NCBI GenBank assembly: GCA_036006425.1
Contig: DASYPQ010000005.1
Location: 62,001-126,000 of the forward strand
Source: DASYPQ01 sp036006425
GTDB lineage: Bacteria > Planctomycetota > UBA1135 > GCA-002686595
Direction: 5' to 3'
Length of the DNA stretch: 64,000 nucleotides
The notes under the pieces are model-generated. The model worked only from the letters and a program-made list of their open reading frames with translations, was not told the DNA's origin and did no database searches. Made by a program: the position numbers and the translations under genes. Positions 1 through 7,758 of the stretch are shown piece after piece; within the stretch, counting starts at the first letter, position 1; each line of letters begins with the position of its first letter.

Positions 1-5
1 CCGCG

Positions 6-1538
6 ATGGAGCGGACAAAGACGGTGGGCATCTGGATCCGGGTGTCGACGGAAGATCAGGTGAGGGGCGAGAGCCCGGAGCACCACGAGCGCCGAGCGAA
101 GGCGTACGCCGAGGCCAAGGGCTGGCGAGTCGCGGAGGTCTACCGCTTGGACGCAGTATCGGGGAAGTCGGTCATGGAACACCCCGAGTGCCGACGAATG
201 CTGAAGGATCTCGAGGGTGGGCGAGTCACCGGTCTCATCTTCTCGAAGCTAGCGCGACTTGCACGCAACACACGCGAGCTTCTCGAGTTCGCGGACCTAT
301 TCGACAAGCATGGAGGTGACCTCATCTCGCTCCAAGAGTCGATCGATACCTCCACGCCGGCGGGCCGACTCTTCTACACGATGATTGCTGCGCTTGCGCA
401 GTGGGAGCGCGAGGAGATCGCCTCCCGCGTTGCTGCCTCAGTTCCGGTACGAGCCAAACTCGGAAAGCCGCTTGGGGGTGCCGCCCCCTTCGGCTACCGC
501 TGGCAGGAAAACAAGCTCGCGCCGGACCCCCAAGAGGCTCCAATCCGCAAACTTGTCTACGAGCTGTTCCTCGAATACCGGCGGAAGAAGACGGTCGCTC
601 GAGTGCTGAACGATCGGGGACATCGAACCCGGAATGGATCGAAGTGGAGCGACACCACGATCACGCGCCTGCTTGAGGATCCGACCGCGAAAGGGAGTCG
701 TCGGGCGAACTACACGCAGTCCAAAGGAAGCGGAAAGGCGTGGACCAAGAAGCCTGAGGAAGACTGGGTTTGGACCCCGGTCGAGGCGATTGTCCCTGAG
801 GATCTGTGGGACCGGTGCAATGCCATCCTGAAGGGTCGGAAAACGGGCCCCCGTCCGGCGAAACGCCCGGCGCAGCTCTTCGTCGGCCTTGCCGTGTGCG
901 GCTGCGGGCAGAAGATGTACGTACCCTCCAACTCGCCGAAGTACGTCTGCTACCGCTGCCGGAACAGGATCCCCATCGGAGACCTCGAGACCGTGTTCCG
1001 TGAGCAACTCCGGGATCTCCTCGTCACGGAGGAATCGGTGCATGAACACCTCGAGCGAGCAGACCAGGAGCTTCATAATAAGGAGGCCCTTCGCACGTCG
1101 CTCGAGATCGAGCGTGAGAGAGTGGGGAAGGAGAAGGAGAAGCTCCTCGACCTTCACCTGGCCGGTGAGCTCCCCAAGGAAGGATTCGGGGATCGGTATC
1201 GGCCCCTGGATGCTCGATACCGCCAGCTAGGGGATCAGATCCCAGGGCTCCAGGGCGAGATCGACTTCCTCCGCATTCGCCTAGCCTCATCCGGGGAGGT
1301 AGTCCAAGCGGCGCAGGACCTCTTCGCGCGTTGGCTGGACATGACTCCAGAGGAGAAGCGAAGGATCGTGGAAGCGGTTACGGAGCGGATCACCGTCGAG
1401 AAAGACTCCATCAGCATCGAGCTCTGCGGGCTCTCGCCCTTTGCAACCGGACCAGATTGGCAACGCGACCTCACGGATTCATCGCCGCTACGAACTGGAA
1501 TCGAGCGGGGAGCTCGACCTGGCGCGCCGCGCGGCTGA
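6..1538 (+). CDS. Large serine recombinase (phage/ICE-type integrase)
   Basis: A 510-residue site-specific recombinase. The N-terminal resolvase fold (about residues 7-150) carries the catalytic serine in WIRVSTEDQ (Ser14). It is followed by a recombinase domain (about 160-280), a zinc ribbon with CGCG...CYRC cysteines (about 300-325) and a long charged coiled-coil stretch (about 350-440), the usual large serine integrase order. Such enzymes join attP to attB and are usually encoded next to the attachment site. Here the 3' end runs straight into the truncated comM gene on the opposite strand, so the last 21 or so residues are encoded by comM antisense DNA. Base use is visibly less GC-rich than in the neighbours. 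The start lies 6 bases into the window, so an upstream start cannot be excluded. Sure of family; the element it belongs to is outside the window. Confidence 0.95.
   Translation: MERTKTVGIWIRVSTEDQVRGESPEHHERRAKAYAEAKGWRVAEVYRLDAVSGKSVMEHPECRRMLKDLEGGRVTGLIFSKLARLARNTRELLEFADLFDKHGGDLISLQESIDTSTPAGRLFYTMIAALAQWEREEIASRVAASVPVRAKLGKPLGGAAPFGYRWQENKLAPDPQEAPIRKLVYELFLEYRRKKTVARVLNDRGHRTRNGSKWSDTTITRLLEDPTAKGSRRANYTQSKGSGKAWTKKPEEDWVWTPVEAIVPEDLWDRCNAILKGRKTGPRPAKRPAQLFVGLAVCGCGQKMYVPSNSPKYVCYRCRNRIPIGDLETVFREQLRDLLVTEESVHEHLERADQELHNKEALRTSLEIERERVGKEKEKLLDLHLAGELPKEGFGDRYRPLDARYRQLGDQIPGLQGEIDFLRIRLASSGEVVQAAQDLFARWLDMTPEEKRRIVEAVTERITVEKDSISIELCGLSPFATGPDWQRDLTDSSPLRTGIERGARPGAPRG
1465..1485. 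other. Attachment-site junction of the integrated element in comM
   Basis: Reading the minus strand, ComM homology runs through FVAAMNP and stops abruptly. The family normally continues CPCG after MNP, but here the codons are AAT CCG TGA followed by unrelated sequence. The shared CCGTG places the crossover at about 1472-1479. The 3' end of the recombinase gene spans the same point from the other side. The exact core dinucleotide cannot be fixed without the other element end or an empty site. Confidence 0.75.
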
Positions 1539-2529
1539 TCAGCACCGAACCCGACTCGAGGGGTTGCCGCAGCGCCTCCAGCGACTCGCGCCGGAACTCG
1601 GGGAGCTCGTCGAGGAACAGCACGCCGCGGTGCGCCAGCGTGATCTCGCCCGGGCTCGCGTGCACGCCGCCGCCAACGAGGCCGGCGTAGCTCACCGTGT
1701 GGTGCGGCGCGCGGAAGGGGCGCTCGCTCGCGAGACCTCCCGGCCAACGTCCCGCGACGGAGAGGACTCGTGTGATCTCGAGGCGCTCTTCGAGGCTCGG
1801 AGGCGGCAGCAGCCGCACGAGCCGTCGCGCGAGCATGCTCTTGCCCGATCCGGGCGGACCCACGAACAGGATCCCGTGGCCGCCTGCCGCCGCGAGCGCC
1901 AAGGCGCGCTTCGCGACGGCCACGCCGCGGACCTCGTCGAGCGACGGCCCGACGTTCTCGGACCCCGGGATCTCCTCCGCGGCGGCGACGCGCGCGAGGC
2001 CTGCGCCGTTGCCCGTCACGTGCGCGACGACCGCCGCGAGGTGCTTCGCGCCGTACACCTCGAGTCCGCCGAGGCACGCAGCCTCCGCCGCGGTCGCGGG
2101 CGGAGCGATCACCCGCGCGACGCCTTTCTCCCGCGCCGCCATCGCCGCCGCGAGCCCGCCGGGAACCGCGTGCAGCGCGCCGTCGATCCCCATCTCCCCG
2201 AGGAACAGCGTTCCGCGCAGCAGCTTCGCCTCGAAGTGCCCGCTCGCCGCCGCGGCGCCGAGCGCGAGCGGGAGATCGAGGATCTCGCCCGACTTCCGCC
2301 GCGCGGCCGGCACGAGGTTCAGGTACAGCCGCCCGGACGCGAGGCGCAATCCGTTCTCCGCGAGCGCGCACTCGAGCCGCCCGCGGCTCTCGCGCAGCAC
2401 GGGATCCGGGAGTCCCGTGAGGATCACCTCCGTCCGCTCGCGGTCGCGCGGATCGAAGCGCGCCTCGACCGTCACGAGCTCCGCGCCGGTTCCGTGCAGG
2501 CACGCTCCGAGGACGCGGACGGTCTTCAT
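1471..2529 (-). pseudogene. comM: ComM/YifB Mg-chelatase-like ATPase, 3' part displaced by mobile element
   Basis: The first 352 residues of ComM, the hexameric helicase that drives branch migration during natural transformation. The N-terminal Lon-like fold region is present (LPDPVLRESRGR, LNLVPAARRKSG). The AAA+ part has Walker A GPPGSGKS and Walker B VLFLDELPEF. The protein is about 500 residues in relatives; here it ends in a TGA directly after AAMNP, where the serine-recombinase element joins, so the last 150 or so residues (including the normal CPCG motif) are missing. The start is the ATG at 2529 (MKTVRVLG). The other part is expected at the far end of the element. Together with comEC at 9824-12163 it points to an ancestral competence capacity, now probably reduced unless the element excises. 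Confidence 0.88.
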
Positions 2530-2585
2530 GTCCGGGCGACCGGCGCGTGGGCGCGCGGTTGCACCGGATCCCGGAAAAAAGCGCG

Positions 2586-4337
2586 CTACAGCCAGGCGCA
2601 GTCGGCGGAGGCAGCCCCGTCGCGCAGCTTGACGCGCGGGACGGGGAGCCGATCGCCCTGCGGCAGCCAGCGGAGCTTGCGGTCGCCCTCGTCGTCGCGG
2701 ACCCCGACCTCCACCGGCGTCTCCGGGTTGCCGTACGTGATGTTCACGCTCGTCAGCCGCTGCCCGTTCCGGAGGCCCGCGTCCGCCGCGGCGGAGCCCG
2801 GCGTCACGCCGCGGATCTCCTTCGCCGCGCGCGAGGCATCGAGGTCGAAGCCGAGCTCGTAGGCGCCGAGGCTCTCGCTCCCGAGCTCGAGGCAGGGCTC
2901 GAACGTCGCGGCGTCGAGGACGACCGGCGTCCCGTCGACGACGATCGATCGCACGCGCTCGGCGAACGCCGCGTCGGTCCACGAAGCGATGCGCCCGAGC
3001 AGCGCGGAGGTCCCGAGCTTGCCGCCCTCGCGTCCGTGCGCGACGACCTCGCGGAAGAAATCGTCGAGCGAGCGCGCCCCGTGCGAGCGCGTCCGGATCT
3101 CGTGGTCGAGCAGGATCGCGACGAGATCCCCGCGCAGATAGGGGAGGCGTTGGAGCTCGCGGTCGCTCCAGAACCCCTCGCGGATCTTCTCGTTCGGCGC
3201 GGCGACGACCGGCGAGAGCGCGTACTCCTTCAGCGCCTCGTTGAGGCTGCGCGCCGTCTCCTCGAGTCCGCCGAACCCGGCGCGGTGGAGGAGTCTCCGC
3301 GCGTAGAACTCGGTGAACCCCTCGGAGAACCAGTACACGAGCTGCTCGTTCTCCTCCATGCCGGCGACGCCGCCGTTCCAGTGGTGGAACATCTCGTGCG
3401 CGAGGAGGTGCGGAACGCCGAGCCCGCTCTCGCCGGAATCGCCGATCGGCGTGTCCGGATGGAGGAAGCACGCGAACGAGCGCGTGAGCCCCGTGCCTCC
3501 GAGCGAGCGCGAGTGCGGGTCGGCCTCGCCGACGGGGATCACGCTGACGAGGTAGTACGGGAAGTCGTCATCGTCGAAGAACGCGCGCTCGGTCTCGACG
3601 ATCGCACGCACGTCCTTCACGAACTCCGCGTCGCTGAACGGCCAGGAATGCCCGGCGATCGCGACCGTCACCTCGCGACCGCGGACCGGCGCGCGGTAGA
3701 CGCGCAGGTCGGGCGCGGCGAGGTAGACCGCATGGCGCAACTCGTCGAAGCTCGCCTCGACGTCGAATCCGCGCGGATCGACGCCGAAGGAGGTGGCGAC
3801 GGTCCAGCCCGCTTCGGCGAAACCGACCCAGCGGAAGACGACTCTCGATCGCAGCGAGCCGTCCACCCGCAGGGGCGTCAAGAGGCCGAGGTGCCCGATG
3901 AAGTGGAGGAGTCCCGCGTCGAACAGCGTGTGGTAGTGGACGCGCGGGTTCGAGTCGTGCTGGTGGGCGTTCGGCGCGACGCGCCACGAGGCCGCGATGC
4001 GCTCGCCGGCGGGCGCGCGGACGCTCCATTCGTGGCTCGAGGTCTTCTCGACCGCGAGCGGTTTCCCGCCCGCGCCGGATGCGGCGACGTCGAGGATCGC
4101 GTCCGCGGCGTCGTCGACGCCGCCCCAAGATGCGTCGACGCCGAAGACGGTCGTGCCGTCGGCCGAAGCCGGCGCCGACACCGTGAACCGGACGGCGAGC
4201 TCGGGCTGTGTCGCGAGCGCGACGGTGTACTCGACGGCCGCGGGAGTCGGCGGTGCCGCGGGCGGCGCGGACTCGGTCCCGGAGGAAGCGCGGCAGGCGG
4301 CGAGAAGAAGAGGCGCGAGGAAACGTGCGGGCTTCAT
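2586..4337 (-). CDS. M61-type metallopeptidase lipoprotein with C-terminal PDZ
   Basis: A 583-residue putative peptidase of the M61 (glycyl aminopeptidase-like) group. A lipoprotein signal peptide (MKPARFLAPLLLAAC) suggests lipidation at Cys15 and attachment outside the cytoplasm. The zinc motif HEMFH is at residues 314-318 in AHEMFHHWNG, with an FSEGFTEFYARR segment after it, as in M61/M1-like gluzincins. The last 80 or so residues (VTPGSAAADAGLRNGQRL) form a PDZ-like domain, typical of M61 proteins. It is transcribed away from the amidase gene, 53 bases apart. Substrate is unknown. The ATG is supported by the signal peptide and a TAGGCT hexamer just upstream. Confidence 0.88.
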   Translation of the reverse strand: MKPARFLAPLLLAACRASSGTESAPPAAPPTPAAVEYTVALATQPELAVRFTVSAPASADGTTVFGVDASWGGVDDAADAILDVAASGAGGKPLAVEKTSSHEWSVRAPAGERIAASWRVAPNAHQHDSNPRVHYHTLFDAGLLHFIGHLGLLTPLRVDGSLRSRVVFRWVGFAEAGWTVATSFGVDPRGFDVEASFDELRHAVYLAAPDLRVYRAPVRGREVTVAIAGHSWPFSDAEFVKDVRAIVETERAFFDDDDFPYYLVSVIPVGEADPHSRSLGGTGLTRSFACFLHPDTPIGDSGESGLGVPHLLAHEMFHHWNGGVAGMEENEQLVYWFSEGFTEFYARRLLHRAGFGGLEETARSLNEALKEYALSPVVAAPNEKIREGFWSDRELQRLPYLRGDLVAILLDHEIRTRSHGARSLDDFFREVVAHGREGGKLGTSALLGRIASWTDAAFAERVRSIVVDGTPVVLDAATFEPCLELGSESLGAYELGFDLDASRAAKEIRGVTPGSAAADAGLRNGQRLTSVNITYGNPETPVEVGVRDDEGDRKLRWLPQGDRLPVPRVKLRDGAASADCAWL

Positions 4338-4347
4338 GCGAGGGCCG

Positions 4348-4353
4348 AGCCTA
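4348..4353 (-). promoter_or_regulatory. Candidate -10 element of the M61 peptidase gene
   Basis: TAGGCT on the minus strand ends 10 bases before the ATG. No Shine-Dalgarno is present. One of a recurrent set in this window; no clear -35 is seen. Confidence 0.45.
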
Positions 4354-4377
4354 CGTGCGACCCCTCAGCTGCGTGAG

Positions 4378-4383
4378 TACATT
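4378..4383 (+). promoter_or_regulatory. Candidate -10 element of the amidase gene
   Basis: TACATT ends 7 bases before the GTG start at 4391. At the usual -10 to start-site distance this gives an essentially leaderless mRNA. Confidence 0.45.
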
Positions 4384-4390
4384 GCGGGGC

Positions 4391-5260
4391 GTGATCGGTC
4401 GCCTCCTCCGGCTCGCGCTCGTCTTGCAATTCGTGTGTGCTTGCCGGACGGCCGCGCCGCGCCCCGAGACCGTTCCGCGCGCTGCGTTCGTTCCGCGCCC
4501 CGCGTTCGTTCCGCGATCGGGAGAGGAGATCGTCGTCTGCGGCCGGCGCTTCTTCGTCGGCACGCGCGTCGTCCTGTGGACGGAGCCTCCGGGCTACGAC
4601 GCCTCGGATGCGAGCGGGCCGCACGGTCTCCGCTACCAACCCGGACGCCGCGAGAAAGGGGAAGCGGGTCGCGTCTACGTCGAGCCCGGGAGCGACGACC
4701 TCGAGGCGCTGCGCGGCACGGTCGACCAGTTCGTGCTGCACTACGACGCCGCGGGGACGAGCGAGCGCTGCTTCCGCGTCCTCCAGGACGAGCGCGGGCT
4801 GTCCGTCCACTTCCTCCTCGACGTCGACGGCACGATCTACCAGACGCTCGACCTCCGCGACCAGGCCTGGCACGCGACGAAGGCGAACCCGCGTTCGATC
4901 GGCGTCGAGATCGCGAACCTCGGCGCGCACGCCGCCGGGGAGGGGAAGGGGATCCGGGGCGTCGTCCAGGGCCTCGATCTCGAGCAGCCGGCGTTCACTC
5001 CGCGGCAGTACGAGTCTCTCGCGCGCCTCGCCGCGGCGTTGTGCGTCGTCTTCCCGCGCATCGCCGCGGACGCGCCGCGCGACGCTGCGGGCCGCGTGCG
5101 CACGACCGTGCTCTCCGAGCCTGAGTTCGAGTCCTTCCACGGGATCCTCGGGCACTTCCACGTGCAGGCGAACAAGCAGGATCCCGGTCCCGCGTTCGAC
5201 TGGGAGGCTTTCTTCGCGTCTGTGCGCGGCGTGCTCGCGGAGGACGCGCCCGCTCCCTAG
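4391..5260 (+). CDS. N-acetylmuramoyl-L-alanine amidase (Amidase_2) lipoprotein
   Basis: Predicted zinc amidase that cleaves the MurNAc-L-Ala bond of peptidoglycan or its turnover fragments. The catalytic domain spans about residues 90-280 and shows the Amidase_2/AmiD landmarks: FVLHYDAAG (first zinc His), GTIYQTLDLRDQAWHA, SIGVEIANLG, and a late GHFHVQANKQDPGPAFDW stretch with the second His and Asp. I chose the GTG at 4391 because it begins a short lipoprotein signal peptide (IGRLLRLALVLQFVCAC); a longer upstream reading would put Arg-rich sequence in front of it. Its stop codon overlaps the stop of convergent murQ in CTAG. The pairing with murQ fits cell-wall turnover and MurNAc recycling. 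Confidence 0.88.
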   Translation: MIGRLLRLALVLQFVCACRTAAPRPETVPRAAFVPRPAFVPRSGEEIVVCGRRFFVGTRVVLWTEPPGYDASDASGPHGLRYQPGRREKGEAGRVYVEPGSDDLEALRGTVDQFVLHYDAAGTSERCFRVLQDERGLSVHFLLDVDGTIYQTLDLRDQAWHATKANPRSIGVEIANLGAHAAGEGKGIRGVVQGLDLEQPAFTPRQYESLARLAAALCVVFPRIAADAPRDAAGRVRTTVLSEPEFESFHGILGHFHVQANKQDPGPAFDWEAFFASVRGVLAEDAPAP

Positions 5261-6165
5261 CCGATGACGCGCCGCAGCACGCCGCCCGCCGCGGCGAGGC
5301 GCGATCGTGCGGTTGCCGCGTCGATGTCGAGCCGACCCATCGCGACCGCGACCTTCACTTCGTCGTCCGCTCCGTCGAGCAGCGACTCCGCCCGATGCGC
5401 ATCGCAGGGGACGAGTCGTGCGACGAGGTCGATGCCGCGCTGGCGCAGCTTCGTGTTCCCGCGCGTGTCGACGTCGATCATCAGGTTGCCGTGGACCTTC
5501 CCGAGCCGGACCATCGAGAGCGTCGAGACGAGGTTCAGCACCATCTTCGTCGCGGTTCCGGCCTTCATGCGCGTGCTCCCGGCGATCACCTCCGGCCCCG
5601 TGAGGACGCGGATCGAGACGTCCGCCTCGTCGGGGACGAGCTCCCGCGGGACGCAGGCGAGGAAGATCGTCGCGGCGCCCGCGGCGCGCGCGGCCGCGAG
5701 CGCGCCGTGCACGTACGGCGTCGTGCCGCCGGCCGCGACGCCGAGGACCGCGTCGTCCTTCCCGACGCCGCGTTCCTCCATCTCGCGTGCGCCCGCGGCG
5801 CGATCGTCCTCGGCGCCCTCGACCGCGGAGACGAGCGCGCGCGCGCCTCCCGCGATGACGCCCTGCACCTGGCCCGGCGCGGTGCGGAATGTCGGCGGGC
5901 ACTCGGAGGCGTCGAGCACCGCGAGCCGCCCGCTCGTCCCGGCACCGACGAGGAAGAGGCGTCCGCCGCGCGCGAGGCGCTCCGAGACGATCTCGATCGC
6001 GCGCACGATCGCGGGCTTCGCGAGCGCGACGGCGGCGGCGATCCGCGCGTCCTCCGCGTTGACGACGTCGAACGCGTCACCGATCGAGAGGCGATCGAGC
6101 TCCGCCGACGCGGGGTTCGCCTGCTCGGTCGGCAGGTGCGCGCGGGGCGACGGCGGGGTGCTCAC
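5257..6165 (-). CDS. murQ: N-acetylmuramic acid 6-phosphate etherase
   Basis: 302 residues, matching the usual MurQ length of about 300. The enzyme removes the lactyl ether from MurNAc-6-phosphate to give GlcNAc-6-phosphate in peptidoglycan recycling. It has a SIS sugar-phosphate fold with VGAGTSGRLAVLDASECPPTF (active-site Glu region) and VIAGSTRMKAGTATKMVLN, both hallmark MurQ segments. The start is the GTG at 6165, which overlaps the TGA of the upstream SDR gene as GTGA and implies translational coupling. It converges on the amidase gene. No MurNAc kinase (anmK or murK) or PTS gene is in the window. Confidence 0.95.
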   Translation of the reverse strand: MSTPPSPRAHLPTEQANPASAELDRLSIGDAFDVVNAEDARIAAAVALAKPAIVRAIEIVSERLARGGRLFLVGAGTSGRLAVLDASECPPTFRTAPGQVQGVIAGGARALVSAVEGAEDDRAAGAREMEERGVGKDDAVLGVAAGGTTPYVHGALAAARAAGAATIFLACVPRELVPDEADVSIRVLTGPEVIAGSTRMKAGTATKMVLNLVSTLSMVRLGKVHGNLMIDVDTRGNTKLRQRGIDLVARLVPCDAHRAESLLDGADDEVKVAVAMGRLDIDAATARSRLAAAGGVLRRVIG

Positions 6166-6974
6166 CGGGGCTCCCACATCGGTCGTCCGAGCGTCGCGCC
6201 GCCGTCGACGACGAGGCACTCGCCCGTCACGTACGAGCACGCGGGGGAGAGGAGGTAGAGCCCGTGCGCGGCGACTTCCTCCGCGGTGGCGAACCGGCCG
6301 AGCGGGATGCGGCTCCGGATCGACTCCTCGATCTCGGACGTCGGCCACAGGTTCGCCGCCGCGCCCTGCGAGTGGAACGGGCCCGGCGCGATCGCGTTGA
6401 CGCGGATCTCGTGGCGCGCCCATTCGGCGGCGAGCGACTTCGTCAGCGCGAGGACGCCGGCCTTGGCGCTCGCCGAGTGCGCGACGCCGGCCATCCCGGT
6501 CGTCGCGTAGGTCGCGACGACGTTCAGGATCGAGCCGCGGCGCTGACGGATCATCGCGCGCCCGAAGGCCTGGCTGCAGTAGAACGTCCCGTCGAGCGCG
6601 ATGCCGACGACGGAGCGCCAGGCGTTCGCCGACATCCGTTCCGCGGGGCAGACGAAGTTGCCGGCGGCGTTGTTGACGAGGACGTCGATCCGGCCGTGGC
6701 GTTCGACGAGCGCGTCGGCCGCGACGCGCACGCGGTCGGACTCGCGCACGTCGAGCACGAGGCTCTCGACCTTCCATCCGCGGATCGCGGCCTCGGCGAC
6801 CAGCGCCTGATGGTGTTCGGCGCGCCGCGACGCGACCACGACGAGCGCGCCGAGCGCCGCGAGCCCGCGGGAGATCTCGAGTCCGAGGCCGGTCCCGCCT
6901 CCCGTGACGACGGCGACGGCGCCCTCGAACGTGCCCGGAGGCAACCAGCGCGCCGCTGCGGGAAGATCGGGCAC
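6162..6974 (-). CDS. SDR oxidoreductase of the 2,4-dienoyl-CoA reductase type
   Basis: 270-residue Rossmann-fold oxidoreductase. The nucleotide-binding motif is GGGTGLG (about residues 25-31), followed by LDV and NNAAGNF. The classical YxxxK is absent: the position four before the lysine of SASAKAG is Ser, and a Tyr sits 15 residues before that Lys (TYATTG). This Tyr/Ser/Lys spacing is the one known for 2,4-dienoyl-CoA reductases, so an NADPH-dependent enoyl/dienoyl-CoA role is more likely than a simple dehydrogenase. It starts with GTG at 6974, six bases after a TATCCT hexamer, and is coupled to murQ by a GTGA overlap, although no metabolic link is obvious. Confidence 0.85.
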   Translation of the reverse strand: MPDLPAAARWLPPGTFEGAVAVVTGGGTGLGLEISRGLAALGALVVVASRRAEHHQALVAEAAIRGWKVESLVLDVRESDRVRVAADALVERHGRIDVLVNNAAGNFVCPAERMSANAWRSVVGIALDGTFYCSQAFGRAMIRQRRGSILNVVATYATTGMAGVAHSASAKAGVLALTKSLAAEWARHEIRVNAIAPGPFHSQGAAANLWPTSEIEESIRSRIPLGRFATAEEVAAHGLYLLSPACSYVTGECLVVDGGATLGRPMWEPR

Positions 6975-6980
6975 GCGGCG

Positions 6981-6986
6981 AGGATA
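6981..6986 (-). promoter_or_regulatory. Candidate -10 element of the SDR-murQ unit
   Basis: TATCCT on the minus strand ends 6 bases before the GTG start at 6974. No ribosome-binding site is visible, so a leaderless mRNA is suggested. Confidence 0.5.
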
Positions 6987-7005
6987 CCGACGCGCGCCCG
7001 CGGCG

Positions 7006-7617
7006 CTAGTCGTCCTCGCCCTTGAGCTCGATCCGGACGTCGTTCGGCAGCTTCAGGTTCGGGAGATCGCGCTCGAAGTCGCGGCGGATTTCGCGCAGCT
7101 CGCTCTCAGGGATCGGGAGCTCGATGTCGACCCGCGTGCGCGGCCCGTCCGGACCCGCGAGCGTCGTCACGGAGACCGTCATGTCGCCGTCGGTGTGCTC
7201 GCGGAACCAGCGCGAGATCTCCTGCGCGTTGCCGCCGGTCATCTCGATGCGGAAGTGGACGCCCTTGCGCTCGGCTTCGCCGCGCTCGCCGTGCTCCCCG
7301 GGTTCGGCCTCGTCCGCTCCCTCGTGCTCCGCCTTCCAGTCGTGCACGTGCGCCTCGATCTTCCGGATCGGGCCGTTCCGGAGCAGCTCTCCCGGCGCGT
7401 TCACCAGGGCGATCGCCGCGCATCCGAGCGCGCCGAGGCCGGCGACGAACATGAGCGCGAGCGCCATGAAGCAACCGGCGGGACCGCCGAGCTTCGTCGT
7501 CCCGTCCTTGCCGCTCTTGAAGGCGAGCCAGCAGGCGACGGCCAGGATCACCCCGATCATCAGGAAGCCGAGGAACGCGAACCCGAACATGGGGAGCCGA
7601 TGGAACGGATGGAACAT
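7006..7617 (-). CDS. Hypothetical two-helix membrane protein
   Basis: 203 residues, family not recognised. Two hydrophobic helices lie near residues 10-32 (FAFLGFLMIGVILAVACWLAF) and 45-70 (CFMALALMFVAGLGALGCAAIAL). A charged His/Glu-rich linker with repeated EHGERGEAE-like residues (about 85-115) leads into a soluble C-terminal alpha/beta region rich in Asp and Glu. The start is the ATG at 7617. It diverges from the aldehyde dehydrogenase gene across 141 bases and ends 31 bases before the SDR start, so it may be transcribed ahead of that unit. No function can be assigned. Confidence 0.7.
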   Translation of the reverse strand: MFHPFHRLPMFGFAFLGFLMIGVILAVACWLAFKSGKDGTTKLGGPAGCFMALALMFVAGLGALGCAAIALVNAPGELLRNGPIRKIEAHVHDWKAEHEGADEAEPGEHGERGEAERKGVHFRIEMTGGNAQEISRWFREHTDGDMTVSVTTLAGPDGPRTRVDIELPIPESELREIRRDFERDLPNLKLPNDVRIELKGEDD

Positions 7618-7742
7618 GGGATGGGGTCCGTGACGGGAAGCGGTCGGATGGGCGCCTACGCGGGGGCGGCGCCTGTGCGCAGTTCCCGCGCCGGAATTCC
7701 ATTCGATCCCGGCCTTTTCTCCCGTCGAAACGTCCGCATCGC

Positions 7743-7748
7743 TAGAGT
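7743..7748 (+). promoter_or_regulatory. Candidate -10 element of the aldehyde dehydrogenase gene
   Basis: TAGAGT ends 10 bases before the ATG at 7759. No Shine-Dalgarno lies between. The 141-base gap back to the divergent gene at 7617 shows nothing else that I recognise. Confidence 0.5.
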
Positions 7749-7758
7749 ACCGGCCTTC

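Noticed and set aside
1441..1538. Simple frameshift or nonsense mutation in comM
   Set aside because: Sequence after the TGA shows no ComM homology in any frame and belongs to the recombinase gene; an insertion junction explains both sides.
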